Program-made: the position numbers and the translations under genes
In this document: one piece after another, positions 53,552-61,162 of the stretch
Position numbering within the stretch: position 1 is the first letter of the stretch
Layout: each line of letters opens with the position of its first letter
Source of the DNA: Pseudaestuariivita rosea
GTDB taxonomy: Bacteria; Pseudomonadota; Alphaproteobacteria; Rhodobacterales; Rhodobacteraceae
DNA: 64,000 nt
Assembly (NCBI RefSeq): GCF_017592335.1
Contig: NZ_JACNMP010000005.1
Span: forward strand, 1 to 64,000
Direction: 5' to 3'
Notes under the pieces: model-generated
What the model was told of the DNA's origin: nothing
The model's input: only the letters and a program-made list of their open reading frames with translations
Databases searched by the model: none

Positions 53552-53631
53552 GGGCAGCGACCGTCCGCGGGTGGGCGTGAAGCGCCCGCCCATGGGGGGC
53601 GGTCGGGCGCTGCCCGGTGCTACTCACCGGG
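53552..53631. repeat. GC-rich palindromic repeat element
   Basis: GGGCAGCG (53552-53559) pairs with CGCTGCCC (53608-53615); within lies a GC-rich imperfect stem around GTGGGCG-TGAAG-CGCCCGCCC. Directly next is CCCGGTG/CACCGGG (53613-53631), a perfect hairpin. The whole looks like a REP-like dispersed palindrome of Rhodobacterales. It lies between two plus-strand genes. Confidence 0.55.
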
Positions 53632-53766
53632 CGGGATGGTTGGGCAGAGCGTCTCGAAATTTCAGGATTATGCGCCAGATGTGTTTTCAATAATCAACCT
53701 CACACTGGCTTTTCCAGCCATCGCCGATTACCCTGATCCCCGTAACGATCAGGCCATAAGATTTAA

Positions 53767-55341
53767 ATGAATATCCTCAAAGATTTTGCCCCCCTATCGC
53801 CCGCCGAAGAAAAGCTGCTGGCCGAATGCGCCAGCCCGTCGCGCATCACCATCGGCGACGGCGAACAGCCCATTGAAAACACGCCCGACCTGACCATCCG
53901 CGCCGATCTGATCCGCGCACTGATCCTGGGCGAAGACCCCAAGCAGAAATTGCACGACAAGGGTATGCGCCTGCGCGGCGCCTGGATCACCGGCCCGCTG
54001 GACCTGCAGGGGTGCGACCTTACCCAGGATATCACCCTGACGCAGTGCACGCTGGACGCCGATATCTCGCTCATCAATACACGCCTGCGGGGGCTGCACC
54101 TGACGGGCACAGGGGTCAAGGGCATCTCGGCCGATAATGCCAGCTTTGGCGGGTCGCTTTATCTGCGCGCAGACACCCGTGTCGATGGCGAAATCAGTCT
54201 GGCGGGCGCGCGTATCGCCGGTGACCTGCAGCTTTGCGGGGCTCAGATCAACTCACCCGATCAGGATGCGGTCTTTGCCCCGTCGCTGCGCGTCGAAGGG
54301 TCTGTCTTTCTGGGCAACTACCCCTATTCCGACGGCCAATCGACGCTGGCTGTGACGGGCACATTGTTTTTCGCGTCAGCCCATGTGGCCCACGACTTTT
54401 TCATCACCAACACCAGCATCACCCTGACCGAAGGCATCCTGGGCGAAGGCGTCTTTGACGGAACCGAGGAACACGGCCGCGACATCGCCCTTAGCCTGGC
54501 CCGCGCCCAGATCGGCGGTATACTTTATTTCAAAGACAATCAGATCAGCCAGGGCATCGTGAACCTGGCCGGGGCCTCGGCCGACAAGCTGAAAGACGAA
54601 CCCGAAGGGCCCGGCGTGGGCTATCCCATCCGCCTGGACGGATTTCGTTATAGCGACTTTTCCCGCCACACCGATACGGGCGTGCAGGCGCGTCTGCACT
54701 GGCTGGACAGACGGCCCGAGGGCATGCCCTTTACCGCCCAACCCTATGAACAACTGGCCAGCGTGTTGCAGCAGTTGGGCCACCGCAACGATGCCCGCAT
54801 GGTGCTGATGCGCAAGGAACGCTTGCTGCGGCGCGAAGATCGCATTCTGTTTCGTGACAAGAACGGGCGGGGTGTGCGTTGGGCCATGATGTGGCTGTCC
54901 GACACGATCCTGCGCGTCATTGTCGGTTATGGCTACAAACCCGGTCGTGCCGTATTGTTTGCGGCCCTCCTGATCATGGGGCTGGGTCTGTTTTTCCAGA
55001 AAACATGGGATGCGGGCGACATGACGCCCAATGCGGCACCCATCCTGGTGTCACGCGACTGGATCGCCGCCACCGAAATCGCGCCGGGCAACCCGGGCGC
55101 CTATTGGTCACAGCCGGGGCAGGCGGGTCAGGATTGGGAAACCTTCAACGCCTTTGCCTATGCCGCCGATCTTGTGATCCCGCTGATCACCTTCGGCCAG
55201 GAAAATGCCTGGGCGCCCTCGACCTCTCGCAGCCCATGGGGCCGTGCGGGCTGGTGGATCAGATGGTTCGCCAAGGCCATCGGCTGGATCGTCACCGCCC
55301 TAGCCGCCGCAGCCCTGACCGGTTTGATCCGGCAAGAGTAG
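53767..55341 (+). CDS. large membrane protein with pentapeptide-like repeats
   Basis: 524 residues. Residues about 60-280 form short beta-like repeats (LRGAWITGPLDLQGCDL, LHLTGTGVKGISADNASFGG, AGARIAGDLQLCGAQI), similar to pentapeptide-repeat or right-handed beta-helix proteins. Residues 330-365 are a basic helix. Membrane segments follow at about 398-415 and 500-520. The repeats are probably cytoplasmic. No enzyme motif is seen; the family is widespread in Rhodobacterales as a hypothetical protein. The ORF is long and well conserved in codon use, so it is a real gene. Confidence 0.75.
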   Translation: MNILKDFAPLSPAEEKLLAECASPSRITIGDGEQPIENTPDLTIRADLIRALILGEDPKQKLHDKGMRLRGAWITGPLDLQGCDLTQDITLTQCTLDADISLINTRLRGLHLTGTGVKGISADNASFGGSLYLRADTRVDGEISLAGARIAGDLQLCGAQINSPDQDAVFAPSLRVEGSVFLGNYPYSDGQSTLAVTGTLFFASAHVAHDFFITNTSITLTEGILGEGVFDGTEEHGRDIALSLARAQIGGILYFKDNQISQGIVNLAGASADKLKDEPEGPGVGYPIRLDGFRYSDFSRHTDTGVQARLHWLDRRPEGMPFTAQPYEQLASVLQQLGHRNDARMVLMRKERLLRREDRILFRDKNGRGVRWAMMWLSDTILRVIVGYGYKPGRAVLFAALLIMGLGLFFQKTWDAGDMTPNAAPILVSRDWIAATEIAPGNPGAYWSQPGQAGQDWETFNAFAYAADLVIPLITFGQENAWAPSTSRSPWGRAGWWIRWFAKAIGWIVTALAAAALTGLIRQE

Positions 55342-55351
55342 CGGCATAAAC

Positions 55352-55404
55352 TGGACCAGAAATCTGGCTATTCCTGTCATAATCAATCATGGTAGTCTGG
55401 TCCA
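55352..55404. promoter_or_regulatory. inverted repeat before the YdcZ-type gene
   Basis: TGGACCAGA (55352-55360) and TCTGGTCCA (55396-55404) are perfect inverted copies 35 bases apart, and the first is part of a small palindrome (CCAGAAATCTGG). A -10-like CATAAT lies between. This suits a dimeric repressor (GntR type, TGGTC-like half-sites) acting at the promoter of the gene at 55426. Confidence 0.5.
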
Positions 55405-55425
55405 TAAAACATCAGGATCAGCACC

Positions 55426-55860
55426 ATGCCATATTACGCCCTGACCATGCTGGCCGCCGGGATCGGCATCCCCGTGTTGGCCGCGTTGAACGCGGCCCTT
55501 GGCACCCGCATCGGTTCCCCCGCCGCAGCCGCTTTCGTTCTGTTCATCGTCGCGCTACTGGCCACAACTGCTGTCATGGTCATCACCGGGCCTCAGGCTT
55601 TGACGCGTCTTTCCGGTACGCCCAAACATCTGCTTCTGGCGGGCCTGCTGGTGGCGTTTTATGTCTTGTCGATCACCTACATCGCGCCGCACTTCGGGGT
55701 CGGCAATGCGGTGTTTTTCGTCTTGCTGGGCCAGTTGGTATCCGCCGCCGTCATCGACCACTTTGGACTTTTCACGGCGGTTCAGACGCCGCTTAGCCCG
55801 ACCCGCGCATTGGGCATCGCGGTCATGGCGTTGGGTGTTTTCATCACGCAAAAGGTGTGA
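55426..55860 (+). CDS. YdcZ/DMT-family transporter
   Basis: 144 residues with five hydrophobic segments (LTMLAAGIGIPVLAALNAALG, AAAFVLFIVALLATTAVMVI, LLLAGLLVAFYVLSITYIAP, AVFFVLLGQLVSAAVID, ALGIAVMALGVFI). The pattern and length fit the DUF606/YdcZ half-size drug/metabolite transporters, which work as dimers. The substrate is unknown. Its likely operator is just upstream. Confidence 0.85.
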   Translation: MPYYALTMLAAGIGIPVLAALNAALGTRIGSPAAAAFVLFIVALLATTAVMVITGPQALTRLSGTPKHLLLAGLLVAFYVLSITYIAPHFGVGNAVFFVLLGQLVSAAVIDHFGLFTAVQTPLSPTRALGIAVMALGVFITQKV

Positions 55861-55865
55861 TGCAT

Positions 55866-55978
55866 AAATGTGCAAATTACACATTTATTTTGGATCGTTT
55901 TGGCAAAAATGTGCATATTACACATTTATTTTACCTAAAAATCGCGAATTTGAAGAGAAATGTGCAAATTGCACATCT
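55866..55978. repeat. three palindromic repeats in a convergent gap
   Basis: AAATGTG-N7-CACATTT at 55866-55886 and 55907-55927, and AAATGTG-N7-CACATCT at 55958-55978. The inner bases are CAAATTA, CATATTA and CAAATTG, so the third contains ATGTGCAA-A-TTGCACAT. The first two are followed by ATTTT. The array fills the gap between converging genes (55860 and 56008). Confidence 0.6.
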
Positions 55979-56007
55979 TTCTTGTGTTCGTAAAAACTAC
56001 AATAAAA

Positions 56008-56727
56008 TCAAACCGCTAAGCGCTGGCGCCCGTTGGCCGTAAGCATCCAGCTTTCATCGCCTTCAAACACCACGGGTACCAATGGCCGACCGTACCCCGC
56101 ACCCCCGTCCAGATCGATGCGATTGCCAAAATGTTGTGGAAAATCAAGGGCCGTATGCCCGTGGATAATCAGTTTTTCATGGCGTCCCTCATGATCGACA
56201 AAGCCTTGCCGGATCCACAGCAGGTCTTCCTCTTTCTGCTGTTCCATCGCCACGCCCGGGCGGATGCCCGCATGGACAAACCGTAGATTTTTATAGTCTT
56301 TCCAAAGCGTTAGGCTTTCCAGGAACGCAATATGATCTGCGGGAACGGCCTCCAACGCCTCGGCATGCAGATCGCCCAACCGCCGACGCTCGGTCGTTTC
56401 AATCCCGTAAGACGCCAGCGTCGCCAAACCACCCAACCGTTCATGCAACCAATGCAGATCAATGAACAGATGCGGGTCCTGTCGCGGGTGATCCTGCAGG
56501 AACCATTCGAACATGCGATCATGATTGCCTTTTAGGCAAACCCATGATTTTCCAGCATTAATTCCGTCGGACAGCAGTTGCAAAACACCCCTGCTGTCCG
56601 CGCCGCGATCCACATAATCCCCCAGAAAGACAACCTGAGCGTCCGAGCCGCCATCGGCGTAGATCAGTTCCAGGGCCTGTTCCAGCATGCCCAACTGACC
56701 ATGAATGTCGCCGACAGCGTAGATCAT
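56008..56727 (-). CDS. PPP-type metallophosphatase
   Basis: 239 residues. GDIHG, GDYVDRG, KGNHDRM and the later HGHT are the PPP-family metal and phosphate motifs. Bacterial members are Ser/Thr (or broad) protein phosphatases or Ap4A hydrolases. It starts directly after the serA stop with no gap, so it belongs to the serC-serA operon; this link to serine synthesis is unexplained. Confidence 0.88.
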   Translation of the reverse strand: MIYAVGDIHGQLGMLEQALELIYADGGSDAQVVFLGDYVDRGADSRGVLQLLSDGINAGKSWVCLKGNHDRMFEWFLQDHPRQDPHLFIDLHWLHERLGGLATLASYGIETTERRRLGDLHAEALEAVPADHIAFLESLTLWKDYKNLRFVHAGIRPGVAMEQQKEEDLLWIRQGFVDHEGRHEKLIIHGHTALDFPQHFGNRIDLDGGAGYGRPLVPVVFEGDESWMLTANGRQRLAV

Positions 56728-58323
56728 CTAATTTACCTCAAATTGCAGCGGTTTGACCTGCCGAAACTTGCCCGTCGCGCTGAGTTTGTCCAGTACGTCC
56801 TGCGGTACGGCCTCATCCACATAAAGCAGCGCAATCGCCTCGCCGCCCACAGCTGACCGACCCAGGGTAAAGTTCGCGATATTCACACCGTTCTCGCCCA
56901 GGGTCTGCCCCAAAAGTCCAATGATTCCAGGAGTATCCTCGTTCGTGGTATACAGCATATGCGCGCCCACTTCGGCGTCGATATTGATGCCCTTGATCTG
57001 GATAAAGCGCGGTTTGCCGTCGCTAAAGACCGTTCCGCCGATGGACCGTTCGCGCTTATCCGTGACGACGGTGACCTTGATATAACCCTCAAACGCGCCC
57101 GACTGATCCTGACTGGTGGTCGAGATCTGAATGCCGCGTTCCTTTGCGATCACGGGGGCCGACACCATGTTCACATCCGGATTGGACTTTTTCATGATTC
57201 CCGCAACGACAGCGCAATTCAGCGCCTCAAGGTTCATTCCAGACACTTCACCGTCATACAAAATATTGATCGCCTTGATCGGTTCGTCCGTCATCTGCCC
57301 GATGAACGATCCCAGATGCCCGGCCAGTTTGACCCAGGGGCCCATGATCTTGGCCTCTTCGGCGGTCACCGATGGCATATTTAGTGCGTTGGTCACAGCC
57401 CCGGTCAGCAGATAATCCGACATCTGTTCGGCCACTTGCAGCGCGACATTTTCCTGCGCCTCGGTCGTGGCCGCGCCCAAGTGCGGGGTCACAACGACAT
57501 TCGGCAGGTTGAACAGGGGGCTTTCGGTGGCGGGCTCAACCGCGAAGACGTCGAAGGCGGCACCCGCCACGTGGCCGGATTTCAGGGCTTGGGCCAGGGC
57601 CTCTTCATCGACCAGACCGCCGCGGGCGCAGTTGATGATCCGCACACCGGGCTTGGTTTTGGCGATATTCTTAGCCGATATAATATTTTTTGTCTGATCC
57701 GTCAGCGGCACATGCAGCGTGATAAAGTCAGCTTTTTCAAGCAGTTCGTCCAGTTCGACCTTTTGCACACCCATCTTGTCGGCCTTTTCCTGACCCAGAT
57801 AGGGATCATAGGCCATGACCTTCATTTTCAGACCGTGGGCGCGATCACACACGATCCCGCCGATGTTACCAGCCCCAATGACACCCAGGGTTTTACCGGT
57901 CAGCTCTACCCCCATAAAACGGGATTTTTCCCATTTACCGGCGTGGGTTGAGGCATTGGCCTCAGGAATTTGCCGCGCCACGGCCATCATCATGGAAATC
58001 GCGTGTTCGGCGGTGGTGATCATGTTGCCGAAGGGGGTGTTCATGACGATCACACCCTTTTTGCTGGCGGCTTCCCGATCAACGTTGTCCACACCGATCC
58101 CGGCACGACCGATGACCTTCAGATTATCGGCCGCGGCCAGGATTTTTTCGGTGACTTTTGTGGCGGATCGAATGGCAAGGCCGTCATATTGGCCGATGAC
58201 TTCCAGCAGTTTTTCCTTGTCTTTACCAAGGTCTGGCTGGAAATCCACATCGATCCCGCGGTCACGGAAAATTTGTACAGCGGCATCGCTGAGTTTGTCG
58301 GAAATAAGAACTTTGGGGGCCAT
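56728..58323 (-). CDS. serA: D-3-phosphoglycerate dehydrogenase
   Basis: 531 residues, the long form with an intervening domain and a C-terminal ACT domain. NAD-binding GVIGAGNIGGIV, the acidic residue in AYDPYLG, catalytic R in NCARGGLVDEEAL, E in the DVFAVEPA segment, and H in TPHLGAATTEAQ. The ACT domain (about 455-531, TPGIIGLLGQTLGENGVNIANFTLGR) may bind serine for feedback. First step of serine synthesis from 3-phosphoglycerate. 85 bases after serC, same strand. Confidence 0.95.
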   Translation of the reverse strand: MAPKVLISDKLSDAAVQIFRDRGIDVDFQPDLGKDKEKLLEVIGQYDGLAIRSATKVTEKILAAADNLKVIGRAGIGVDNVDREAASKKGVIVMNTPFGNMITTAEHAISMMMAVARQIPEANASTHAGKWEKSRFMGVELTGKTLGVIGAGNIGGIVCDRAHGLKMKVMAYDPYLGQEKADKMGVQKVELDELLEKADFITLHVPLTDQTKNIISAKNIAKTKPGVRIINCARGGLVDEEALAQALKSGHVAGAAFDVFAVEPATESPLFNLPNVVVTPHLGAATTEAQENVALQVAEQMSDYLLTGAVTNALNMPSVTAEEAKIMGPWVKLAGHLGSFIGQMTDEPIKAINILYDGEVSGMNLEALNCAVVAGIMKKSNPDVNMVSAPVIAKERGIQISTTSQDQSGAFEGYIKVTVVTDKRERSIGGTVFSDGKPRFIQIKGINIDAEVGAHMLYTTNEDTPGIIGLLGQTLGENGVNIANFTLGRSAVGGEAIALLYVDEAVPQDVLDKLSATGKFRQVKPLQFEVN

Positions 58324-58408
58324 TTGGGGCTCCTATCTTTGAAAGTGGGCGCATCCGGACCGCTTTGGACCCGTCTTTAGATCGGGGTCCGCAACGGTCG
58401 GCATGCGA

Positions 58409-59563
58409 TCAGGCTGCTTGAGAGTGTGCTTCGATTTCGGTGGCAAAGGCCCATTCGAGCCAGGGCAACATCGCCTGGATATCTGCGGTCTCAACCGTGC
58501 CGCCGCACCAGATCCGCAGACCGGCGGGTGCATCGCGATAGGCGCCGATGTCCAGCGCGATGCCTTCCACCTCAAGCCGTTTGGCCACGGCTTTCGCGAA
58601 GGCGGCGCCATCAGTGATCCGGTCATCGGTGAACTTCAGGCAGACCGAGGTATTGGACCGGGTCGCGGGATCGACCGCCAGATTATCAATCCAGTCGTGC
58701 CTGTCACAAAAATCCCAGATGGCCTGCGCATTGGCGTTGGCGCGTTTGATCAGCCCAGGCACACCGCCCACGGATTTCGCCCAATCGAGGGCAAATAGGT
58801 AATCCTCAACACACAGCATCGAGGGTGTGTTGATTGTTGCACCCTCAAAAATACCGTCGATCAGTTTGCCACCCTTGGTCAGGCGGAAAATCTTGGGCAG
58901 GGGCCACGCGGGCGTATAGATTTCCAGCCGCGTGACGGCGCGGGGCGACAGGATCAGGATGCCATGGGCCGCTTCACCGCCCAGCACTTTTTGCCAGCTA
59001 AAGGTCGTCACATCCAGCTTATCCCACGGCAGATCCATCGCAAAAGCGGCCGAGGTCGCATCGCAAAGCGTAAGACCCGCGCGATTTGCAGGGATCGCAT
59101 CGCCATTCGGCATTCGCACACCCGAGGTCGTGCCGTTCCATGTAAAACACACGTCCTGATCATAATTCAGCGCCGCCATATCGACGATTTCGCCGTATTC
59201 GGCCGTGTGAACGGTATGTTCGATTTTCAACTGCTTGACGGCATCGGTGACCCAACCGGCGCCAAAGCTTTCCCAAGCGACCATCTGCACAGGCCGTTCG
59301 CCCAGCAGTGTCCACATCGCCATTTCATAGGCGCCGGTGTCCGAGGCAGGCACGATCCCGATCTTGTAATCCGCAGGCACGCCCAGAACCGCGCGCGTTG
59401 TCTCAATCGCGTCTTTCAGCTTGGTCTTGCCCACAGCGGCGCGGTGGCTGCGGCCAAGGGCAGCATCCTGTAAGGCGTCCAGAGTCCATGTGGGGGGTTT
59501 GGCACAGGGGCCAGAGGAAAAACGCGGATTTACCGGCCGCGTCGCCGGTTTTTGCATAGCCAT
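58409..59563 (-). CDS. serC: phosphoserine aminotransferase
   Basis: 384 residues from the ATG at 59563, preceded by GGAAGGA. Alphaproteobacterial Ser[23 protein letters not shown] is its usual start (shown only in part), [10 protein letters not shown] follows, and [13 protein letters not shown] holds the PLP-binding lysine. [11 protein letters not shown] binds the phosphate of PLP. It makes phosphoserine from 3-phosphohydroxypyruvate; serA is next in the operon. A serC-leader-like RNA precedes it. Confidence 0.94.
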   Translation of the reverse strand: MAMQKPATRPVNPRFSSGPCAKPPTWTLDALQDAALGRSHRAAVGKTKLKDAIETTRAVLGVPADYKIGIVPASDTGAYEMAMWTLLGERPVQMVAWESFGAGWVTDAVKQLKIEHTVHTAEYGEIVDMAALNYDQDVCFTWNGTTSGVRMPNGDAIPANRAGLTLCDATSAAFAMDLPWDKLDVTTFSWQKVLGGEAAHGILILSPRAVTRLEIYTPAWPLPKIFRLTKGGKLIDGIFEGATINTPSMLCVEDYLFALDWAKSVGGVPGLIKRANANAQAIWDFCDRHDWIDNLAVDPATRSNTSVCLKFTDDRITDGAAFAKAVAKRLEVEGIALDIGAYRDAPAGLRIWCGGTVETADIQAMLPWLEWAFATEIEAHSQAA

Positions 59564-59570
59564 GTCTGCT

Positions 59571-59640
59571 ATCCTTCCAGATAAGCGCCCTTCGTTGGGG
59601 AAGGGTGTCCCACGGACGCCTCTACGGAAAACCAATAAAA
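59571..59640 (-). ncRNA. serC-leader-like RNA element
   Basis: In the 5' leader of serC two hairpins follow each other: GGCGTCC-GT-GGGACACC-type (59604-59620) and CCCTTC/GAAGGG (59588-59605), then CGCTTATCT and the ribosome site. A putative attenuator called the serC leader is known upstream of serCA in Alphaproteobacteria, and position and hairpins agree. The exact consensus could not be checked. Confidence 0.6.
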
Positions 59641-59769
59641 AAAGCAATAAATAAAAGGGCCTGTTGTGCAGATTTCTGCGAATCAATGCAGAACAATGCA
59701 AGAACGATCACCCCTGATCCGTGCAAAATCCGTGCAATTTGTTCTGCAGACGTTCCAGTGGTTTACCCA

Positions 59770-59870
59770 AAAGAAAACCCCGGCGCAGCGGACACTGCGA
59801 CCGGGGCCAATAGTGATAGCGAAGCCGTCAAACTTCGTCGTCACCATACCACCCCTGGTCGCATTATCAA
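59770..59870 (-). ncRNA. possible short transcript with strong terminator
   Basis: On the minus strand a TTGATA box (59865-59870), 16 bases, then TATGGT (59843-59848) looks like a sigma-70 promoter. About 65 bases later a strong hairpin, CCCCGG plus CGCAG stem (59778-59806), is followed by TTTTCTTTT, a Rho-independent terminator. No gene lies between, so a short RNA or an attenuated leader would result. Prediction by eye only. Confidence 0.4.
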
Positions 59871-59891
59871 GCTGCATTGGGGGGTCGCGTC

Positions 59892-60443
59892 ATGAAAATG
59901 TCCGTTCATCGCACCCCGATCAGCGCCGAATTGCCGTTTGTCCTGGCAGACGTGAAAGACCATATCCGCATCGATGGCGACACGAGCGAGGATGCAGCGA
60001 TCGCGCGGATGGCTCAGACGGCCGCAGCTGAGATCGAGCATTTTGCGCAGATCGCGCTGCTCACCCAGACGATCACGGTGACGATTCTGAACCCGTCACG
60101 GGGGCACACACTGGCCCTGCCCATTGGCCCGGCTCAAACGACCGACAGGCCGGTGGTTACCATCAACGGGGATCCGTTCAGCGCCTTTGGCTTTGTGGCC
60201 GGGTTTCGCCCGATCATCCATTGGACCGCTGACTTTCAGGCCATGGCGCCCGTTGAGCCGGTCATCGAATACACCGCCGGTTTCGGCCTGACCGCCGCAG
60301 AAATCCCGCATGACCTGGCCCAGGCGCTGCTGGATCAGGCTGCCTTGCACTATGACGGCCGGTCGCCGATGGACGCCAAATCGCTCACCACATCGCCCCA
60401 TATGGCCCGCGTCGGGGCGCGCTACCGGGGGGTGTCGCTATGA
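59892..60443 (+). CDS. head-tail connector protein, second element
   Basis: 183 residues from the ATG at 59892. LADVKDHIRIDGDTSEDAAIARMAQTAAAEIEHFA is the gp6-like connector pattern, followed by a beta-rich middle and a C-terminal helix (DLAQALLDQAALHYDG). It stands first, before terminase, which is unusual for a phage head operon, where connectors follow the capsid gene. ATGA overlap with the next gene. Confidence 0.85.
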   Translation: MKMSVHRTPISAELPFVLADVKDHIRIDGDTSEDAAIARMAQTAAAEIEHFAQIALLTQTITVTILNPSRGHTLALPIGPAQTTDRPVVTINGDPFSAFGFVAGFRPIIHWTADFQAMAPVEPVIEYTAGFGLTAAEIPHDLAQALLDQAALHYDGRSPMDAKSLTTSPHMARVGARYRGVSL

Positions 60444-61162
60444 CCGTCCAAACCCTCAATCGCCACGATTGGTTCCGCGCTGTGATGCAGGTCGAGGGCC
60501 TGTCGGCCACCGCCAAGAACGTTGCAGGCGCTCTGTCCATCCAATTCGCCAACGATGAAACCGGTCGGCTGGACCCCTCCCAGGAGACGCTGGCCGATTA
60601 CTTGAAGGTCCACAAGGACACGATCAGGCGTGGCCTGCGCGAGCTGCGCAATGCTGGCTGGTTGCTTTCTTTGGGGGATGGCGGGCGCGGCCGCACGCTC
60701 ATGATGCGCCTGATTTCCCCGTCCAAGATCATCCCGTTTCGTGCCCGTAAAGGGGTGCAAAATGACCCGGAAAACCGCGCAGAAAGGGGTGCAGATATGC
60801 ACACCCAAGCCCGTAAAAAGGTGTGCAGTTCTGCTGCGAAAGGGGTGCAGAATTGCACACCGCTATTAAAGGAAGAACAGGCTTATAAACAGGATACGCG
60901 CGCGAGCGGACCACCGCCTTGCCCTGTGGACCAGTGCGCTGTCATCCTGGCAGGTTCGCACAACGAGCAAGCCTGGGACGAATGGCTGACCAAGCACCGT
61001 TGGCCGACCGTCCGCGAGATTGGCATCCGTCTGAATGACGGGTGGCGAATGACGTTCCCAACCCCACCCAGTGATCCCCATGGCATCCAACGGAATATCA
61101 CTGAGAAGTTTCTCAGTTGGGCTGTCTCACGGATGCGGGAACGTCAGGAGAAATCGGCATGA
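60440..61162 (+). CDS. helix-turn-helix phage protein
   Basis: 240 residues. The N-terminal winged-helix (SATAKNVAGALSIQFANDETGRLDPSQETLADYLKVHKDTIRRGLRELRNAGWLLSL) is of the type seen in phage and plasmid replication initiators. The middle is polar, and the C-terminal part (AWDEWLTKHRWPTV, EKFLSWAVSRMRER) is helical. It stands directly before the large terminase, where a small terminase would be expected, and overlaps it by four bases; it may do that job. Confidence 0.75.
   Translation: MTVQTLNRHDWFRAVMQVEGLSATAKNVAGALSIQFANDETGRLDPSQETLADYLKVHKDTIRRGLRELRNAGWLLSLGDGGRGRTLMMRLISPSKIIPFRARKGVQNDPENRAERGADMHTQARKKVCSSAAKGVQNCTPLLKEEQAYKQDTRASGPPPCPVDQCAVILAGSHNEQAWDEWLTKHRWPTVREIGIRLNDGWRMTFPTPPSDPHGIQRNITEKFLSWAVSRMRERQEKSA

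Noticed and set aside
55866-55978. CRISPR array
   Set aside because: Only three repeats, each palindromic and AT-rich, short and unequal spacers, and no cas gene in the window.
59683-59877. 64-codon minus ORF upstream of serC
   Set aside because: It reads straight through a strong terminator hairpin and T-run, and has no ribosome site; a short RNA is more likely.
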